Below, in pieces: positions 23,319 to 36,500 of a DNA stretch of 64,000 bases. Origin of the DNA: Stenopsyche tienmushanensis (Eukaryota; Arthropoda; Insecta; Trichoptera; Stenopsychidae); contig WACJ01000216.1 in the NCBI GenBank assembly GCA_008973525.1, positions 186,001 to 250,000 of the forward strand, given 5' to 3'. Position numbers and translations under genes: made by a program. Under the pieces are notes generated by a model. That model was not told the DNA's origin and did no database searches. It worked only from the letters and a program-made list of their open reading frames with translations. How positions within the stretch are numbered: the first letter of the stretch is position 1; each line of letters begins with the position of its first letter.

Positions 23319-24535
23319 TTGTGCAAACTTGTTCTCAGTCATGAATCTCTGAAACCTTCAAAACTCACACGTCAGAGGCGAAGCATTCAGAACACACTAA
23401 AAAGGATTTGGAGATCTTTCGTTGGCCTGAAACTAGTTGGAAACATCAGATACTTGATGGAACAGGATGTTTTCAATTATGGTTCACAGCATCAATGCAA
23501 GCATCATATGAAGTAGCATTGGAAATTGTTAAGGAAAAAAACCTAGATATTAAAGAGTAGATTTATAATGAAATCAAGTTTTCGCCATTGTCTTCTTTTT
23601 AAGTTAATGAATCAACAGACGTAAGCTCGTGTGCTCAGTTGCTTATCTTCGTGAAATATATTAATTCTGATGATATCAAATAAGAGTTCCTATGTTGTAG
23701 TGAACTCGAAACTACTACAAAAAGTGAAAATATTACAGAGAAGATAAATACCATTTTTGAGATTGGAAGATTAAAGTGAAAAAACGTGTGGGGGTTTGTA
23801 CGGATGGTGCACCATCTATGCTTGGGTCAAAATCGGGCTTTCAAAAAAAAGTAAAAGAAATAGCTCCCTAAGCAAACTGCATGATTCAACGATATGCCCT
23901 TTTCAGTAAGACTCTTCTATTCTTCTAAAAGAGGTACTACATTCGTTGATAAAAATCGTAAATTACATCAAATCTGGAGCTCTTAGTCTGTCTGATTAGA
24001 AAGCTGTGCAAAAACATGGATTCTGATCACGATGTTATTCTTTTCTACATTTCAGAACGTTGCTTGTCGAAAGGAAGTGAAGTGAATCGTGTCTGAATTG
24101 AAAGATGAAATCGAGTTGTTCCTAGAAGTGCAAGAAAAACATGACATTTTGGTAAACTTTATCGACAAAGCTTGGCTGAAAAGAGTAGCATATCTTGCAG
24201 ATTTATTTGAGCAGTAAAATAGACTTAGCCAGAAACTTCAGGAAAAGGAAACGAATATTATCGCATGTCACGATAATCTCAGGGCATTTTTATCCAAGCT
24301 GCAAAACTGGCGAAGAATAATAGATCTGGGAAACATTGCAATGTTTGAGAAACTCTTCAGTGTGTTTGATAAATTTGAAGGCGAAATGAATTAACAGTTT
24401 AAGGAGGAGATTTCTGGATATCACGAATCCCTTGAAAATGAACTTCAGCGTTACTTCTCTGAGCTGAAAGAAAAAGAAACTACATTGATACGAAATATAT
24501 TTTCTGCTACCCTTATTAACCACCAATTGCGATGA
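23319..24535 (+). pseudogene. Broken hAT transposase of the ZBED5/SCAND3-like type
   Basis: A chain of frame fragments in the order of ZBED5/SCAND3-type hAT transposases. LVLSHESLKPSKLTRQ (23326-23376) is the end of the BED zinc-finger region. YEVALEIVKEKNLDIKE (about 23507-23560) follows, then NESTDVSSCAQLLIFVKYI near 23610-23660 and VGVCTDGAPSMLGSKSGF (about 23790-23845), which holds the DDE-core aspartate in TDGAPSM. Next come INYIKSGALS, LFLEVQEKHDILVNFIDKAW (24117-24178), LRAFLSKLQNW and ELQRYFSELKEKE. At least six stops or shifts are present. No inverted ends were found. The minus-strand frame at 24290-24526 is its shadow. Confidence 0.9.
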
Positions 24536-24774
24536 ATTACAAGATGACTTACATCGAGGTTATTGGATCTTGTTTTTTGCTGAAGGATCTAGTCCAATGA
24601 CACATCGCCTTCCTGACTCTTGAGTTGAGGCCTGATGCAACGAGCATCTCTATAGGAAGCCTCCGTCCCGTGGACTAAATCCAGCCTTTCTTCACTTTTG
24701 GTTCGGCCCTAATTCAACTTGTTTCCATTAAACGTAAGTAGTAAGTCTGGAAATTTAGGGGTTACATGCAATTC

Positions 24775-24990
24775 TTCTGTGTCATACATTTACCTCTTCG
24801 TTCACTCGATATAGAAGGTAACATGACCTTCAAGCTTCATTTAGAACGCTAACCCAGCGGATCACCTGGATGAACGTGTCGAAGGACGCTTTCGCGACCA
24901 TCTAGATAAGGGGTGAGGAGTTTGTAAAGATTGAGTAATTTTCCTCAGGAGATAATAAAAAAAACTACTCTAGACGACCTTGTTGATTGG
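24775..24990 (-). mobile_element. 3' fragment of the RTE-like element, antisense
   Basis: On the minus strand it shares with 5081-5465 and 7921-8260 the blocks CGTCTAGAGTAGTTTTTTT, TTACTCAATCTTTACAAACT, TTCGACACGTTCATCCAGGT and GAGGTAAATGTATGA. The 3' tail is missing. It lies 240 bp downstream of the hAT relic. Confidence 0.6.
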
Positions 24991-25735
24991 CATAATAATA
25001 ATTTAGCTTAAATACTAAAAAAAATTGGCCACCATTCCCATCTCTAGATTATTTAATATTGACGATATGGACTTTCCCATAAATAGATATTGAAGAGATC
25101 GACCGCTTAATCACGAGACTACCTACGGGTTATATAAATTAACCTTTCACGAACGAATGGCGCCATATTCACAGTAAGAAAAATAATTTAGCAATTTTTA
25201 ATATGGGCATAATGCCGTTAAAATAGGCTTGATCGTTAGTCCGCAAATAATATCAGTAGAATTCAATTTTATTCAAACACAAGGGGGTAGTTTTAATCAA
25301 ATACTCTGTATGTTGCATTTGAAAGTCTCTCACTCGAGAATCTGTCTTTGGGAACTAAAATTCATAGAGCTAGTACATTTTTTGAAATATATAGATTCTT
25401 AATTTTGCCAATGCCAAACGGATTAACATTTATTCATATGCTTTTTATTATTTGTGAAAATTTCGCTAAAACATTTTGGGTTTAAAATTGAAAATTAATG
25501 ACCACCCTTTTCAGAGAATGACATGTCAAGGATACTTGTTATTAAGGATTAAAACCAAACTTTTAAATGTGCTCTTATAAAATTATAAACTATTTGGTTA
25601 TTTAAGGTCATCTTTTAATGTTAATGGATTTGCTTAGAAATGCTTCCATTGATCAACAATGCAATTTATTTCGTACCAGGAAATATTTTGAAGAAAACAT
25701 AAAAACAACATAAACTCTTAACCGTTTATGACCAG

Positions 25736-25920
25736 GACTACACTAAAGAGGAGATGATGATTTTGATGACGGAGAAGAATGCAGCGCCGAAGCTCAAGAA
25801 CCCTCGAGGCTTCTTTGGTAAATTTTAATGCTTCTCGCCGATCGATGATGAGTCGCCGGTCTTTCCGATGCTCTCCCAAGACCCCGAGGGATCTTCTGGG
25901 GCATCAGGCACGCACTACCC
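25736..25920 (+). pseudogene. Coding-like fragment of unknown origin
   Basis: A GC-rich stretch reads in one frame DYTKEEMMILMTEKNAAPKL, then KNPRGFFGKF, a TAA stop at about 25827, then CFSPIDDESPVFPMLSQDPE. Codon use and composition are unlike the AT-rich surroundings. The segment is preceded by a TTTATGACCAG that could be an acceptor, and GGCTTCTTTG is followed by GTAAAT, a possible donor. So it may be an 80-odd-nt exon with intron sequence after it, or a pseudogene piece of a host protein carrying one stop. I do not recognise the protein. Confidence 0.35.
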
Positions 25921-25929
25921 GATCATTAC

Positions 25930-27180
25930 ATACTTAACTGCCAATTATTTTTTCCATAAGCACTTCATAATGTGTCAAGTGCCCGAAGGACACTCCTTTG
26001 GCACTCGCTGTGCAAAGACGGAATCTTATTTTATTTTGTTAATTCCACATGAATTAAGAACAAATTTACATATTCTAGCAATTTTATAAGAGCGTTAAGA
26101 TTAAAAAGCATATTTTGTATCTCGTGAAAGTTATTTCTTCGGTGGACGACTTCAGATGCACATTAAGAGGGTCAAAAACCAAATACACCGTGAGACGTCT
26201 CCCAATTAAGACATTAGATTAGCGATTCCAATTGAGACGATATTTGACATCGCAATAAGGGCCAATGGCTCTCAAACATTCCAAACAAATTTATAAATCC
26301 TGCATAGAACGATTCATAAAATCCATATGATCACATAAATTATAATATATAATAATATTAAAATTATTAAAAGACATTAAAATACATTAGAATCATATGT
26401 TTATGGGTTCGTCTATAAAAACGAAAAATATTTTTCACATTGTATCTGCAAATTGATAAGGTGTTCATACGGTCACGTTTGAAACTCGCCCTTAAAATCA
26501 CTACGTTTGTCTGTTAATATAACTTATTTAAATCTAATGATGAATCGAGTGTCATTTGAGAGCCACTGTTCATCGTGAGTTAATTGTTAAATGCACTAAA
26601 CAAGTTATCAAGCAGGCCCGATATCGCTACTTCATTAGGCTGCCATTACGCGCCCTAATACGAAACATCTCGGAAATTGAAAAAAAAATGGGATTCGGTA
26701 GCCATTTGCTTAATCCTAAAAGCGTGTTTATAATTATATTGCAGTCGAATATCTCGATGATCATTTAGCGCCTGATATTTAATGAAAATTTATTTAACAT
26801 TTTAATTATTTCTTCGGGGAAAACGACTCGTGTTTATCTCGTTTATTGTACCAGATTCTTGTTCTAGAAGCGAGGATCTTTGTCGAAATGGTTATCACAA
26901 GAAGAAAACAACCATGTCGAATAATTTTGAGCTAAGCAAAAAGTGTTTTGATCTTCACTTTTATTTTATCACTTAAGGAATAATCGATGAACATTGAGAT
27001 TTTTCATGTGATATAATGTAATTTTGTTGAGGCTTAATCTCTAGAAATTTCCTAATGAATACCAACTTTGGGTATTTAATTGAATCCAATTGATCATTAT
27101 TCTTATTAAAGTGCCCTATTCGTTATAAATTACAGACTATCTACATAGGAGATTAGTGATGATTCTCTTTGCATTTCACA
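25930..27180. other. Gene-free interval
   Basis: No gene or repeat end recognised. A small mixed-composition patch at about 26560-26700 may be conserved noncoding DNA. Confidence 0.4.
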
Positions 27181-27182
27181 TA

Positions 27183-27855
27183 CAGTAGACTCTCGATTAT
27201 CCGGGCTAATACTGTGGAGGAAGGGCACGGATAATTAAAAAAAAAAAAATAATCCAAATCATCAAATTTTTACTTGATTTCGAATGTAATATCATATTTA
27301 TTTAAAAAAAATCTTATTTCATAATTTTAATAGTCATTATTTTTTTTAGAAAAACGCTCATACAAGAAGATTCAAATATAACCCGGAATTTTGCTATACA
27401 AATTTATTAGTGATGTATAAAAATACAAATGGAGTATTTTAACGTTTTGAGGAGTGAGCAAATTTAAAATCATTGAAATTGTCGATGCCATAATCGCTTT
27501 ACGCCAAATTTTGTCTACTATCAGCGTAAGACAATCTTCAATTCAAGGCAGAGTCAATTGTAAATAAACACTGTTTATAGCATACAAGCCACTTAATTTC
27601 TTTACATAAACAATACACAAGAAATCTATTCATTTGCTCCTGCTTTAGAATGAAATGATAATTGGACAAAGACTCATTCAACAAGCAGCGACGAACAAAT
27701 AAACACTTGAAATCGAAATCATTATTAGTCGATAAATTTGGGTTAACGATATAAACAATCGTGCGATGTATGCGGGGAAGCTCTCCGTCTCTGTCTCCCG
27801 AACTACGCTTTCTGTCTGTCTCCGAGCTCAATGTACAAGAGTATTCTTTCTGAAT
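27183..27855 (-). mobile_element. Partial Tigger/pogo-like element
   Basis: Begins with TA then CAGTAGACTCTCGATTATCC, the same terminal repeat as at 16643, followed by a second CACGGATAATT copy. The section 27540-27855 (GATAAATTTGGGTTAACG, GAAGCTCTCCGTCTCTGTCTC, TCAATGTACAAGAGTATTC) matches 17400-17580 and, reversed, 43580-43890. No matching right end was found, so it is truncated or internally rearranged. The 97-codon minus-strand frame (27831-27538) covers this repeated section and has no recognisable domain. Confidence 0.7.
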
Positions 27856-28039
27856 AAATGGAGGTGGATGGCAGACCCTGCGATGATACGCCTTTAGGGG
27901 ATAATTTTCTACATAGTTCTCTTCATTAGAAAAAAATCATTAGATCAATCAGATAAGAAGTCATCACTGAAGAAAAAGGCGGTTGCTCCGAAAACTAGTT
28001 GCGCACATATACATATTTTTAGACAGCAGAAGGACAACT

Positions 28040-28340
28040 TGAATCTTTTTTCTTCGTATTTTGATACGATAAGCAGCCTTAGAACTCGTCCAGTAGCTGG
28101 CAGTAGTAGACCGCATTCACTGTCTACCTGCCATGTAGAAAATCAATCAATGAAATTCTTTTCAAGTCGCACTTCTGGGCCTAACCAAACACTTGGGTCT
28201 CATTAAGAGTAGCATCACCGAACTTCAAGTCTTCTCAAAATTTTACGCAACAGAATATGCTACTTCTAGCATTCTTTCTTCAGTGACGAGATCAAAAAGC
28301 TTTCTATCCTTTGGATCAATGAAGGAAATTATTAACCCAC
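28040..28340 (-). pseudogene. Possible remnant of a mariner-like transposase N-terminus
   Basis: The minus strand gives LRRLEVRFGDATLNETQVFG and then WAQ-like sequence after a stop (about 28250-28180). This resembles the second helix-turn-helix of mariner-type transposases, whose pattern is FG-ALS-TQVFEWHKRF. A further short stretch YYCQLLDEF near 28110 may come from the catalytic part. Frames are badly broken and no inverted ends were identified, so the assignment is tentative. Confidence 0.35.
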
Positions 28341-28359
28341 TCTAACAACCCTTGCTCAT

Positions 28360-31300
28360 ATGATCATTAAGATAATATAAATATAAAAAAAACTAAATTT
28401 TAGATTATGTAAGTAATACGACATAGTTTTTCATTTAGAGTTTAAGTTGAAGTAACCGTTATAGTTAAATTTAATCCTTATTTCATTACTAATTTTTAGC
28501 ATTTTTTTTCGTTATATTGATCATTGTTGTTACTAATTTCAACAATTATATTATAAATATATTTTAAAACGAGCATTTACAACAAAATTTGATACTCTCT
28601 CTCTCAATATAGACCATAATTCTATCTGAATATTAAATTATTCAACACTTAAACAAATAAAATGATTTTTCAAAATATTTCTTTTAAAACTATTTCGCAA
28701 ATGAAACTCAAAAATGAAAGCTTTTTTCGCCAAACATAATTTTTTTTTAGTGTCGTGCTTATGAGCATATCTCTCATGATATTGTGTCTTAGTTGTAGCA
28801 TATTGACACTTATAAAATATCATATTTAAAATAATTGTAAATATTTGGGTGACCATATGGTTACGTCTGTTGTCAAATCAAATTGTTTTATGTGAAAATT
28901 CTTAATGAAATCAATACATAGATATTAGAGGGTTTTTTTTCATTTTTAAGCTTAAAAATACCTTACGCACAGATTTGTGCATTTCATCAGGATTTAATTG
29001 GAACATATGGAACATTTGTTCCATTTAAACTTAGTTAACATTAGTGATAATATTTTTTTAGAAGTCAGTATATTAAATTGTATGTAATGAGATGATGCAA
29101 TATTGAATGAAATTGTTATCTCATATCATGTAATTATTAAACATCAGATAGTTCCGTTTTATTAACGTTAATGTATTAATAGTGTTAGATAAAGGGCTAC
29201 GATATGATTCAGCATTTATGCGAAATGGCATCATCCTTTTTCCTATTGAATCATTGTTTCATTTATCAGGAGGAAATTCTTCATCTCGTACAGCTATCAC
29301 CGCGGGTCACATTCCTCCATCAGGATTTCGAGCCCGCTCGCATAAATCAGTAATAGTAAGCAAATGGAGGCTCTGCAAAAGCAGTTGTTATCGTGTATCT
29401 TTACTATTTTCACCAGAATAGTGGAGCTCTCATTGCGGCACAGGGCAGGGTCCCAATATGGACTAGGACAGGCCCGTACATAACCAGCCAGAGTGGCGGT
29501 AATGGGCCATTATGTGGAAGACCTGCCTCGGAACACCGACGATACGACTCGAACACCGGGACACTGCTCTTAATGCACCGATAAATTTAGAAATGCTTGA
29601 GGATCGCATTAATAGGCCTATGCATCAATGTACTTCGAGCGAAAAGTGGCCTAACCCGCGTAATTGCGAAATCCAGCCGAATGGCTCAAAGGTTCAGGTA
29701 GCGTGTATTTTGCGACACAGTAAACATGTGGAATAACTTTCAAAAAAATATTATATCTATCGAACAATATCTTTAGAATTTGCATGGAAAAATGGCGCAT
29801 CACACCGTTTACAATATTTTAACATGATGAAATTGGTTAAAATCTATGTATACATGGGATCATGATTATTCTTGCAGCTGGTCAACATGTTTCAAAATTT
29901 GCAACTCAATGTTTGTTAAAGCCAACTATATCGTCATCAATATTCAGTATGGTTCATGTCTTTGCTTTGACATGTACAAACATTGAAATTCCACTCTCGC
30001 AGAGATATGTAGAGGCAAATGGAAGTAAATCAGGAATGGTAAGCATTGTGGCATTTGAATATGATCGATTCATAACACATCCCCATTGAAAAATCGTTCC
30101 AGATATTTGAAAATACATACTGTAATTAATTTAGAATGCTTGTTATTACCGAAAAAAAAAACAGATCATTTCAAGGGGATTAAATTTGCTCAGACATCCA
30201 GGTTGCGTCCAGATTTCTTCATCAAACAGCAAGATGAATGATTTTATGTTTTATAAAGATCTTTAATCTAATCTAGACTTGATGGCTTGTAAATTGTCAA
30301 TTCATGCTTATTTCTCATATAATTATCATAAGCTACTTATGGTACAGCACTACTGTAACTGTAATGATTCCAGTAGACTCCTTGAATAATGGATAAAATA
30401 TTCGCTAAACCATCGTCAGCTTCCCAGAAAAAACTTTTAACTACTACTACTCGAATTATATTAGGCGTTTTGCATTCAAGTTCGATTAAGACGAAGATTT
30501 GTAATGACTATAAACATGACTATATTCTGCATTGTATAATTATTGATTAAGTAATATTTCATCATCAATGCTGATTGTAGGTTTTTCACGAGATTCATAT
30601 TGCCTGAGCCATAATTTAAGGATTTCTGTATTTAAAAAAATGATAAATATATTGATCTTTCAAGCAATGAAATTCAATGTTACTCAAATACAAATTTTAT
30701 CTATAAACAAGGATCCATTTTCACAGCGATTACTCATCTGAAACTATTCATAGATCGGACATTTCATATGAAAACATTTAATAACTTTAAGATAGATTAT
30801 AACTGGCATTTTAAAACTTGTAATGTTAAATAGCTTAGTATGAATCAATTACATCATATAAATGTAATATTTCATTACATAGAAAATACACGTGAAAAAA
30901 TACTCACCCAACCATATGCCTAATTATGCAATGGAAAATATCTGTTTCCATTTGCGCAAATGTAATACGCAAATTGATTACATCAACCAAAATAATATGA
31001 TGAATTATTCCACTCGGATTGCCGCTTAATTTCGTCAGCAATCGATAAAATCCTCCTATGCTTAATCTCGTTTGCGATGATTTCAATTTGAGTTTTCGGC
31101 ATACAAAACATATGGAGACACAATGTCATTTCGATGATTAATTTAGAAATTGGAGCTAAAAATCCAAATCAAGGCTGCACATCATTGAGAAAACTTTTCT
31201 TAGAAACGTGTGTCATTCCACGCGGCAATGCTGAATCGCCAAATATGGATAATGATCTTGGTCCAATTTTTTTTCTCTACCGTCGCACAATAATGAACTT

Positions 31301-31761
31301 GTATGCGTATTATTGCACAAGCTCAAATTATCTGGATGAGTGCTTATAAATTTCTACTCGAGCCCTTATTTATTCCCGAAGATTACGTCCATTAATATCC
31401 CGGCTTTATTAACTCATTACGATTGCTTCAAATGCACTGTATATCGGATTCATTAAACATGGACGCTTTGTTGAGACATTTTAATTTGTCAAGCGGAGAG
31501 CTGATAAAGCAAGTCTGTGTCTATTTCAAAGGATAACTTCAAACGAGCTTGTATTGAAATAATTAATAATTAAATTCTTAAATCTAAATAAACGATTTTA
31601 TTAATAGAACAAAGTATATTTTATTTTATTAAATAATTTATATTTTAAAATGTATTCCAATCTGTATGAATAATTGTCCGAATGAGCCAATTAGGGAACT
31701 ATGGGAAATGTGATAAAATCTTCAAATTCCAGTTAAGTTTGAACATTTTTCAATCAGCTTC
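28360..31761. other. Gene-free interval; mixed-composition block at about 29180-29740
   Basis: Open frames cluster at 29182-29736 in all three plus frames, with GC-richer DNA (AGGGCAGGGTCCCAATATGG). None resembles a known protein and they overlap one another, so I call no gene. The remainder, including 29862-30089 and 31134-31349, is AT-rich and unassigned. Confidence 0.4.
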
Positions 31762-31763
31762 TA

Positions 31764-32651
31764 TTAGGGTTTCCCATAAGTTTCTTTCGTTTTCATATTA
31801 AAAAAAATAAACAATAATTAGTGTTAAATCAAAATTTATTGAATAATATATGATCCATTCTGTTCTATTACCTTTTTCCATCTCTCCGGAAGCCTCATAA
31901 TACCTTCTTGCTAAAATTTCCCAGGTTTGTTGGCAAAATATTGATCAAGGTACATTTTTATATCATCCTTTGAATTAAAATATTTACCACGTAAAGAATT
32001 TTTCAATGAAAGAAATAAATAATAATCTGAAGGGGCAATGTCCGGAGAGTTTGGAGGATGAGGTAAAACATCCCAGTTAAATGGTAATAATTTATTTCTG
32101 ACGAGCAAAGACACGTGAGGCCTGGCGTTATCGTGATGAAAAACAACGTCTTGTCTGTTCGCTAATTCTGGCCGTTTTCTGGCAATTGCATCCTTTAGAT
32201 TGTCTTGTTGGAAAATATTTTGTTGAATTGCTCATAATAAACTACCTTCTTCCAGTGCATAGCAAAACTTTTTTTGGATGTAGGCCAGGTTTTGCTACAG
32301 TTAAAGCTTCTGTACCATTGGTCCGAGTCCGTTTACGCTGGATATTCTCATAGAGTATCCAACTTTCATTTCCAGTAACAAGTCTCTTCCAAAAAGGTTG
32401 GCTATTATGTCGTTGGAGAAGAAGATCGCATGTTGAAATACGCTGAAGTTTATTTGAGTCACTCAGTTCATGAGGATACCACACATCTGAACGATTTATG
32501 TAGCCCAATTTTGTCAGATGATTATGAACGGATGTTCGTAGAGTTTCCAATTTATTAGCAATTTCGCGAACAATATGTCGCGGGTTTTCTTCAACCATGG
32601 CTATGATTTGATCTGTGTTCATTTGCGAAAGAAATTTATGGGACAACCTAA
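31764..32651 (-). mobile_element. mariner transposon relic, copy 1 (888 bp)
   Basis: Inverted ends: TTAGGGTTTCCCATAAGTTT on the left and, on the other strand at the right, TTAGGTTGTCCCATAAATTT, both continuing into CTTTCG. TA flanks both (31762-31763, 32652-32653). A complete mariner is about 1.3 kb, so roughly a third is missing. The transposase reads on the minus strand. A sister copy lies at 39285-40171. Confidence 0.95.
31830..32646 (-). pseudogene. Broken mariner transposase (DD34D type), copy 1
   Basis: Reading minus from 32646: SQMNTDQIIAMVEENPRHIV and REIANKL, RTSVHNHLTKLGYINRSDVW (the helix-turn-helix DNA-binding domain), then LLLQRHNSQPFWKRLVTGNE and SWILYEN. In most mariners the last motif is TGDE with the first catalytic Asp; here it is Asn. 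After a deletion near 32240 the protein resumes in another frame with RQDVVFHHDNARPHVSLLV (second Asp, about 32130) and SPDIAPSDYYLF (third Asp, about 32030). The latter two are separated by 34 residues, hence DD34D. It ends with PERWKKVIEQNGSYI. It is broken by the deletion, frameshifts and D-to-N change. Confidence 0.93.
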
Positions 32652-32659
32652 TATATTCA

Positions 32660-33215
32660 ATGGCTGAAAATAAATATTGGAAGCAATCATTTCACAAATC
32701 TTCGATAATTCATAATTAAATTCGTAAATTCCGAAATCAAACGAATCACATTTTTTAATGATACAAATACATTTCTCGAAATAATATGTTCCTTAACATA
32801 ATCATTTTTGGAATTGTTTTTGAAACTGTCCCGTGCATTCATATGAAATGGCCGATTTTTAGACTTTCTTTCTTCTTTAAATGGAACAAACCCTTTATAA
32901 AGTTCAAAAAAATCGTTTTTTATACGTATTTCGAAAGTATAACATATTGAGAGTATAATAAAAAAGAGAAAAATCGGAATATGAAATATTTACGAAGTTA
33001 TAGCGCGTAATCAGGAGCACGCTTGAACTGCTGTGAACTAAGGAGTCAGGTCAGGTAGGAACGCTTGGAGTTGAGCAACCTTTTTTTTATAAAACATTTA
33101 TTTAAATCTTTTCTATCTTTAGTTTTATTTTAGAAGATGTTCCTAAAAGTATTTTAAGCAAAACTATCGTTATATTGCACTCATATATCTCTTGTCCAGG
33201 GATGAATTATTTCAA
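32660..33215. other. Gene-free interval between mariner and Kolobok-like relics
   Basis: AT-rich sequence with poly-A and poly-T tracts. The part from about 32880 may already belong to the degraded element whose transposase tail is at 33220, but no end could be placed. Confidence 0.3.
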
Positions 33216-33219
33216 AGAT

Positions 33220-33576
33220 TGTGTGGCCATACCTAAAATGCTAATGAATGTTTTAAGTCGACGGTTTGGCGACTGGCTCCAAAGCACCAATATTCTGGTG
33301 TAAAATTCATTGAAATAATGACATACATTGCTGCTTGGATATAATAACGATAACAGCTTCATTTTAAAGATGATGAATACATTAAATACAATTATTGGCA
33401 CCTATTGTAAAGTCTTTCCTGAAAATACCGATGAAGCGCGAGTAGCGAGATAGAACCGTAAGAGTCTTTCTGCGATAAAAGCAGCTCGTGTAGCCCGAAA
33501 ACAATAGTTAGTCGAAGATAATTTACTTTTTGAGAAAGCTGAAGATCTATCATACGCACCTGGAATCATTGATTGA
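33220..33576 (+). pseudogene. C-terminal part of a Kolobok-like transposase
   Basis: Two frames join into a familiar C-terminal layout. SGVKFIEIMTYIAAWI (about 33292-33340) is followed, after a shift at the TAATAA near 33341, by DNSFILKMMNTLNTIIGTYC (33349-33408), PENTDEARVAR, a stop, SLSAIKAARVARKQ (about 33463-33507), a stop, and LVEDNLLFEKAEDLSYAPGI ending ID at a TGA (33574-33576). In these transposases the end is a basic, A/R/K-rich helix followed by an acidic segment and a final YGPGI-type motif. The earlier DSWC part is absent here but is preserved in the element at 20420, so the two loci hold complementary pieces of one family. No inverted ends were found. Confidence 0.75.
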
Positions 33577-36500
33577 TCGATAAGTCACTAAAATTGATAG
33601 TTTTATCGCATTGAAACTTTAAACGAGATTATCTCGAAACTGCATTTTTGTACGATTGCCATTGCTACGATATCTCAAAATCTATCGCACAAATTTCTTT
33701 GAAATTTGATTAACTTATTCAGTTTATATGCAGACACTTTACAAATAAGGATAATTCTGATTAATCAAGGTGCTTATTTTTTTCATGTAAGATAAATCCT
33801 AAAAAACTACCAAAATTCACAAAAAAAAGTTCAACATGATGCCAAAAATTTACCCTTCAATATTTTTTAACAATTCTAGCATAAAAACTAGTTCATATAT
33901 CATTTATTAAAATTCTATTTAAATTGTTTATTTCTGATAAGCAAAATTTCCGCAATCGTAGCAACCAAAAAAACTTTTTAAATGATGGGTGTCTAAGTTG
34001 GCTTGTACTTCAGCAATGAGAAATAATTTCAATCCAAAAAAAGATGTAAAATGTGTTTAAAATATGCATAAATATATGGTAAAAATTTCATAGTTGAATG
34101 TTAATTCAATTCGTCCAAAAAAAAGTACCATCACACGGAATGACTTCCTTAACATAAAATCGCCGTAAATATTTTTTCCTGCGGACAAGATTTATTTTTA
34201 TATTTAATTCAAGCAGGAATGCTCTCAACGAAGAATTTTAAATTTTATGTAATTAATCAGGGAATTATGAACCACATGGTTGATCGACTGTCATCATTGA
34301 TGACGACGATGATGATGGAAATTTAACGAAATTAGTTAATTACTGCCCTTATTCACTATAAATCGTCTATATGGATTGACAGAAGACCAACGACAACTTC
34401 CAGCTTCTTCTTTTTTTAGCAGAGAACGTACCATTTAAAAACAGTCTGCTATAAAACTATAAATGCACAGGACAAACTCAACAGGATTGCGACTTGTGTT
34501 TCATTTTTCCCCATGAGGCAAAACTATTGGGTTGCTTTTATAAATTCACTCAATATTGTAAAGATATGCATTATATATTATACATGACAAGTAGATAATC
34601 ACACCACAATCCTAATATAATAGGGAAACCAGTGAACACATTGTAGCATAATATTATGTGGTTATGCATTTACATTTTATCAGTTCGGCTCGACTATCGA
34701 AAGTGCTTTGGGAAAAATTCTTATCTCTCAAAAATACGTATTTCTCAAACGTTAGAGGAAAAAAATGAACTTTTCCTTTTCTAGAAGCATATTTTTAATT
34801 CCACGTTTGAATGGCTTGCCATTGTATTTTCCATTCTTTATCTTATTACAAATTGTTTTAGTTCATTATGGTATAATACGTTGTGTAAGTAAGACGTTTG
34901 TAAATCTGTTCAAATTCGTATTTTACATGGAAAAAATAATGTGTTCAAAGGAAATTGAATGTGGGGAAAGCATCGCGGGAATAAGGTAAGAAAATTCATA
35001 TGTGCTTGATTTTTTTATTTAAAGCCATAGAACGCTTTAAAGTCTTGTGAAAATGTGATTTTTTTCACAATATTTCCACAATAAAAATATTTTTTCGTAA
35101 TAAAAAAGACGGTTAAAATACGTTATGAGTAAAATGGGCACAAAAATATTTGATCATCTGGAATGACATTTATAATTTTGCGCGAAATGTTTAATTATCG
35201 CATAAATAAGTACCTTTGTCGATAATCATATAGAATGTGCATATAAAAAATATATCGAAAATTTCATACTAGTAAATCGTTCTAAAGTTTGCTACAAAGT
35301 ACGAATTTTGGCGATGTAGTAATATTGATCCAAAAATTGATTAATTCTTGGTCTATTAATTTGTAAAGGTTCAGGCTCAAATTCAGATTATAAAATATTG
35401 AGCATTGATAATTTCGATCCCTCGTTTCGATTCAGGCACGTATCCCTGATTCGCAACTTTTCTACCTAAAAATCACATTAAAATAATCTTATCCTACATT
35501 AACCACAAATGAAGGGCATTGGAAAAACTATCACATTATATTCATTTAAAAAGGACATGTTAGTTTACAAATCCATAGTACGTTATATATTCATGCGGTT
35601 AAATGTCTTAAAAATAGTTCATTTCTCAATTATTCTTTTATTAGACTATGAATCAAAATTCATAATTCCAACACTGGGATATTGACATATTGTACAATAT
35701 AGCGACACAAACTCAACCTATGAATATCATACAAAATATATATTGATTTAATGATTTTTCGATCGCTATAATCTCAATTATATGTTGTATCGTTTGAATT
35801 CCAATTGCAGATATGCTTCCATGCAACTTATTCAATAATTGACACTCGTATGAATCTGATTGCGAAAGGTTTCTGAATCGAATCCGTATATGCGACTGGA
35901 TATTATCGTATAATTATTCCTAAATCACCTGCTATTACAGCAAAATAAATGCAACTTTTGCATCCTTGATTACAAAGCAAATAGCCGCTGGCTGTTAACG
36001 ACAGCCAACTTACACCCATTCCTCGTTTTACATACGATACCATTAAGGCATACGCATTCGGAATGTATTATCTCATTTGGGCACGCAGATAATCGCGCAT
36101 TATTAAATTGTATAAGTTATTAAGTCGGAAAAACACGCGATTGAAACTTGGGAGCAACTCTTGCCGCGGTCTTGCGTAAAAGTTTCAATTTCGTAACCGA
36201 ATCCGTTCACGTGAAAGCCTGAAAACGCACGAATTGTTACGAAAATAGATCTTTTTTCAGGAGGGATAATCAGAGAAAGGTGTTACCGAAAATATGTCTA
36301 TTGTAATACAATGTTTACATTTGTTGACCAAATATAGCCACGTTTCTAAATGAGTAACAATGCCTTGTTCGACTTAAACGCGATGGATTTCATAATTGTT
36401 TTGTTGTACATAATGAATAATAAACGACTTTTTTGTTTGCTGGATTATATAATGCTTTCTCGGACTTAATATTGGTGGGATACCTTAGAAATGTAATGAA

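Noticed and set aside
24290..24526. 78-codon minus-strand frame
   Set aside because: Lies antisense to the hAT transposase relic, whose plus-strand reading has clear family motifs.
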